This document shows positions 6,085-8,854 of a stretch of DNA of 8,854 nucleotides, piece after piece; the stretch's first letter is position 1; the number at the start of each line of letters is the position of its first letter. Both the position numbers and the translations under genes were made by a program. The notes beneath the pieces were generated by a model, which had not been told where the DNA came from, made no database searches, and saw nothing but the letters and a program-made list of their open reading frames with translations. This stretch comes from Lachnospiraceae bacterium UBA1258 (lineage in GTDB: Bacteria; Bacillota; Clostridia; Lachnospirales; Lachnospiraceae). Location of the stretch: NCBI GenBank assembly GCA_002308235.1, contig DBVS01000016.1, positions 1-8,854 on the forward strand. Reading direction: 5' to 3'.

Positions 6085-7599
6085 ATGTACAAATTATATG
6101 TTAATCCAAAGAGAAAAAAGGGACATTTAAACAGAGAACTTCAGGGTAACTTCTCCGAACATCTCGGACGTTGCATCTATGAAGGCCTGTATGTGGGAGA
6201 AAACTCGGATATTCCCAACATAAACGGTATGAGGACCGATGTTGTGGAAGCGCTTAAAGAAATGAAGCTTCCCGTTCTTCGCTGGCCCGGCGGCTGCTTT
6301 GCCGACGAATATCACTGGAAGGACGGCATCGGACCCAAAGAAACCAGAAAGAAAATGATCAATACTCATTGGGGCGGAGTGGTTGAAGACAACAGCTTCG
6401 GTACCCACGAGTTTATGGAGCTTTGCAGACAGATCGGCTGCAAGACCTATATCAACGGCAACGTGGGAAGCGGAACCGTGCAGGAAATGAGCGAATGGGT
6501 TGAGTACATGACCTTCAAAGGCGTGTCACCCATGGCAAATCTCCGGGCAAAGAACGGGCACGAAGAACCCTGGACGGTGGATTATTTCGGTGTAGGCAAC
6601 GAGAACTGGGGCTGCGGCGGAAACATGCGTCCCGAATATTACGGAGATCTTTACAGAAGATATCAGACCTATGTCCGCAACTACGGCGGAAATACTCCCA
6701 TAAAGAAGATCGCCTGCGGCGCCAACGCCCAGGATTATCACTGGACGGAAAAGGTACTGGAGACCTGCTTTGACCATGCGGGAAGAATGATGGACGGCAT
6801 GAGCCTCCACTATTACACACTTCCCACCGGAGACTGGAATCATAAGGGTTCCTCCACGGACTATGATGAAAAGGACTGGTACAGGACCCTTAGCCGTACA
6901 CTTTTCATGGAGACCCTTATCAAGCGTCACGGCGCTATCATGGATCAGTTCGATCCCGACAAGAAGATCGGCATGATCATCGACGAGTGGGGCACCTGGT
7001 ATGATGTGGAACCCGGCACCAATCCCGGTTTCCTCTATCAGCAGAGCACCATGAGAGACGCTCTTGTGGCCGCGATCAACTTAAATCTCTTCAACAAGAA
7101 CTGTGACAGGGTTAAGATGGCTAACATCGCACAACTTGTTAACGTGCTTCAGTCTGTTATCCTTACGGAAGGACCGAAGATGGTCAAGACGCCTACCTAT
7201 CACGTATTCAATATGTTCAAGTGTCATCAGGATGCGGAACTTCTTGACAGCTCTCTTGAAACCGACAGGATCGGTATCGAAGATGAATTCAAGGTTCCCA
7301 ACCTCACGGAATCCGTTTCACAGGATAAAGACGGTAAGATCCACATCACTCTCGGCAACCTTTCTTTGTCCGATGACTATGAGGTCGAAGTACTTCTTAC
7401 CGAAACCGCACTCAGTTCCGTCAAGGGCCGGATCCTGACAGCCGGAAAGAACGACAGAAACACCTTCGACAATCCCGAGACTGTTGTTACCAAAGATTTT
7501 GACGGAGCAAGGATTGAGAATCCCGGTTCCGTACGTGAAAACACAAAGGTATACGTTAAAATACCCAAGTGCAGCGTAATTCATATTGAGCTGGCTTAA
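6085..7599 (+). CDS. Intracellular GH51 alpha-L-arabinofuranosidase
   Basis: A full-length 504-residue GH51 enzyme. The N-terminal part contains LRWPGGCFADEYHWKDGIGP (65-84), then the (beta/alpha)8 barrel with the acid/base GVGNENWG (169-176, Glu173) and the nucleophile IIDEWGTWY (298-306, Glu301). Both catalytic glutamates occur in the usual contexts. A beta-sandwich domain follows from about 390. GH51 enzymes are retaining hydrolases that release L-arabinose from arabino-oligosaccharides taken into the cell; the lack of a signal peptide agrees with this. The start is fixed by a strong AGGAGG (6073-6078) 6 nt before the ATG. The gene has its own promoter and is divergent from the esterase; the SulP gene follows 50 nt downstream. 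The family equivalent in Bacillus is abfA, but the exact orthologue is not certain, so no symbol is given. A sugar-uptake system is not in the window. Confidence 0.95.
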   Translation: MYKLYVNPKRKKGHLNRELQGNFSEHLGRCIYEGLYVGENSDIPNINGMRTDVVEALKEMKLPVLRWPGGCFADEYHWKDGIGPKETRKKMINTHWGGVVEDNSFGTHEFMELCRQIGCKTYINGNVGSGTVQEMSEWVEYMTFKGVSPMANLRAKNGHEEPWTVDYFGVGNENWGCGGNMRPEYYGDLYRRYQTYVRNYGGNTPIKKIACGANAQDYHWTEKVLETCFDHAGRMMDGMSLHYYTLPTGDWNHKGSSTDYDEKDWYRTLSRTLFMETLIKRHGAIMDQFDPDKKIGMIIDEWGTWYDVEPGTNPGFLYQQSTMRDALVAAINLNLFNKNCDRVKMANIAQLVNVLQSVILTEGPKMVKTPTYHVFNMFKCHQDAELLDSSLETDRIGIEDEFKVPNLTESVSQDKDGKIHITLGNLSLSDDYEVEVLLTETALSSVKGRILTAGKNDRNTFDNPETVVTKDFDGARIENPGSVRENTKVYVKIPKCSVIHIELA

Positions 7600-7630
7600 T
7601 GATGTGTTGTGGGGGAAAACAATCCATCAT
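7599..7630 (+). other. Intergenic hairpin between the arabinofuranosidase and SulP genes
   Basis: ATGATG plus TGTTGT (7599-7610) pairs with ACAATCCATCAT (7619-7630): six pairs, one mismatch, one G-U and four pairs, with an 8-nt loop GGGGGAAA. The stem begins on the last base of the stop codon. No T-run follows, so it is not an ordinary terminator; it could mark an mRNA processing or stabilising site between co-transcribed genes. Confidence 0.45.
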
Positions 7631-7649
7631 ATAAAAGAAGGGCAGTTTT

Positions 7650-8854
7650 ATGAAATTGAAACCAAAGTTGTTTTCCGTAATGAAAACCTATTCAAAGGAG
7701 CAGTTTGTTAAGGACGTTGTCGCAGGTATCATCGTTGCCATCATCGCACTTCCTTTGTCCATCGCTCTTGCACTTGCTTCCGGCGTAACTCCCGAAAAGG
7801 GAATCTACACGGCCATTATCGCGGGCTTTGTGATCGCATTCCTTGGCGGAAGCCGCGTTCAGGTATCCGGCCCCACCGCAGCATTTGCAACCATCGTGGG
7901 CGGTATCGTGGCCACCAAGGGAATGGACGGACTTATAATCGCCACGGTCATGGCGGGTATAATCCTGATCCTTATGGGTCTCCTTCATTTCGGAACCCTC
8001 ATTAAATTCATTCCCTACACCATCACCACAGGTTTCACCGCAGGTATCGCGGTAACCCTATTGATCGGTCAGCTTAAGGATTTCTTCGGGCTTTCCGTTG
8101 TTTCGGAAGAGCCTTTGATTGAAACCACCGACAAGCTGGTTTATGACATTAAGTTCATTCACACCTTTAACTGGCAGGCATTTCTCGTAGGTCTTATATC
8201 ACTGGCCATCCTTATCGTATGGCCCATGATCAAGAGACCCAAATTCATCTCCAAGATCCCGCCTTCACTCATTGCGGTACTTGTGGGTATCCTGCTTGTT
8301 AACGGTCTTAATCTGGAAGTTAATACCATCGGAAAGCTTTACACTCTTTCAAACAAGCTTCCCGAGTTTACGCTTCCCCACGTAACTTTTGCAAGCGTCA
8401 GGGAACTTTTGCCCAACGCCTTTACCATAGCGATCCTTGCCGCCATCGAGTCACTTCTTTCCTGCGTTGTGTCGGATTCCATGATCAACTCACGTCACAA
8501 TTCAAACATGGAGCTGGTGGCTCTGGGAACCGGTAACGTTGCAAGTGCACTCTTTGGCGGTATTCCCGCAACCGGCGCCATCGCACGTACCACCGCAAAC
8601 GTAAAGAACGGCGGAAGAACTCCCATAGCGGGTATGGTTCACGCACTCATGCTCCTTCTGGTCCTGGTGGTGCTGATGCCCTATGCGGCATACATTCCCA
8701 TGCCCACCATCGCTGCGATCCTGTTCATGGTAGCTTACAACATGTGCCAGTGGAGAACTTTCGTGCATCTGTGCAAAACAGCTCCCAAGAGCGATGTATT
8801 TGTACTTGTTATAACCTTTGTACTTACAGTAGTATTTGACCTTGTTGTAGCTAT
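7650..8854 (+). CDS. SulP-family (SLC26-type) inorganic anion transporter, 3'-truncated by the window edge
   Basis: Open to the right edge with 401 residues and no stop codon. The order of motifs is that of SulP proteins: DVVAGIIVAIIALPLSIALA (22-41), the anion-site segment VSGPTAAFA (72-80), AAIESLLSCVVSDSM (264-278) with Glu266, and GGIPATGAIARTTANVKNGG (303-322), then PYAAYIPMPTIAAILF (344-359). About ten membrane spans are visible; the last spans and the cytoplasmic STAS domain normally present at the C terminus would lie outside the window. SulP proteins carry sulfate, bicarbonate, other anions or dicarboxylates, and the substrate cannot be told from this part. The start is supported by AGAAGGG (7636-7642) 7 nt before the ATG. 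It is probably transcribed by read-through from the arabinofuranosidase promoter, as no independent promoter is convincing, though the two functions have no obvious link. Confidence 0.9.
   Translation, partial: MKLKPKLFSVMKTYSKEQFVKDVVAGIIVAIIALPLSIALALASGVTPEKGIYTAIIAGFVIAFLGGSRVQVSGPTAAFATIVGGIVATKGMDGLIIATVMAGIILILMGLLHFGTLIKFIPYTITTGFTAGIAVTLLIGQLKDFFGLSVVSEEPLIETTDKLVYDIKFIHTFNWQAFLVGLISLAILIVWPMIKRPKFISKIPPSLIAVLVGILLVNGLNLEVNTIGKLYTLSNKLPEFTLPHVTFASVRELLPNAFTIAILAAIESLLSCVVSDSMINSRHNSNMELVALGTGNVASALFGGIPATGAIARTTANVKNGGRTPIAGMVHALMLLLVLVVLMPYAAYIPMPTIAAILFMVAYNMCQWRTFVHLCKTAPKSDVFVLVITFVLTVVFDLVVA

Noticed and set aside
7607..7635. Possible promoter TTGTGG-17-TATAAA before the SulP gene
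   Set aside because: The start point would fall at about 7642, leaving the ribosome binding site (7636-7642) outside the transcript; the hexamers also overlap the hairpin.
7692..7988. Minus-strand open reading frame of 98 codons, and a similar one at 8502-8768
   Set aside because: Both are antisense shadows of the SulP gene; their His/Asp/Gly-rich composition reflects the complement of hydrophobic codons.

Overview
The window looks like chromosomal DNA from a low-to-mid GC Firmicute, most likely a gut or rumen Lachnospiraceae-type Clostridium relative. This rests on the gene families (a DegV/FakB protein, a QueT-type ECF substrate component, an intracellular GH51 arabinofuranosidase, cytoplasmic LRR_5 repeats beside a MoxR-like AAA+ ATPase), on AGGAGG-type ribosome binding sites, and on sigma-A-like promoters. 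The genus cannot be fixed from this sequence. I see no tRNA, rRNA, insertion sequence, integrase, phage gene or CRISPR array.

Layout. (1) 1-2404, plus strand: the 3' part of a MoxR-like AAA+ ATPase, its Walker A end lying outside the window, followed 79 nt later by a cytoplasmic leucine-rich-repeat protein. (2) 2405-2541: a gene-free stretch with a strong hairpin that folds best on the minus strand and so mainly ends the degV transcript. (3) 2542-3378, minus: a DegV-family fatty-acid-binding protein. (4) 3379-3628: a divergent control region. It holds a good degV promoter, a 23-bp palindrome sitting at the predicted degV start point, a good queT promoter and a structured leader of about 95 nt. 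(5) 3629-4114, plus: a QueT-like queuosine-precursor transporter. (6) 4115-5947, minus: a membrane-anchored type-B carboxylesterase whose stop codon abuts the queT stop codon. (7) 5948-6084: a second divergent control region. (8) 6085-7599, plus: a GH51 alpha-L-arabinofuranosidase. (9) 7650-8854, plus: a SulP anion transporter that runs off the right edge.

How the genes may work together. The ATPase and LRR protein look like two parts of a MoxR chaperone-like module; the partner usually expected, a VWA-domain protein, is not visible and would lie upstream. The esterase and arabinofuranosidase are divergently transcribed and could both serve hemicellulose use, with de-esterification at the membrane and arabinose release in the cytoplasm; this is inference from context. 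DegV (lipid supply), QueT (tRNA-modification precursor uptake) and SulP (anion transport) appear to be independent housekeeping functions.

The most promising non-coding signals are the queT leader, a candidate preQ1-type riboswitch or other pseudoknot able to hide the Shine-Dalgarno sequence, and the palindrome at the degV start point. I found no clearly unprecedented system. The ATPase/LRR pair is the nearest candidate, and it is cut by the window edge.
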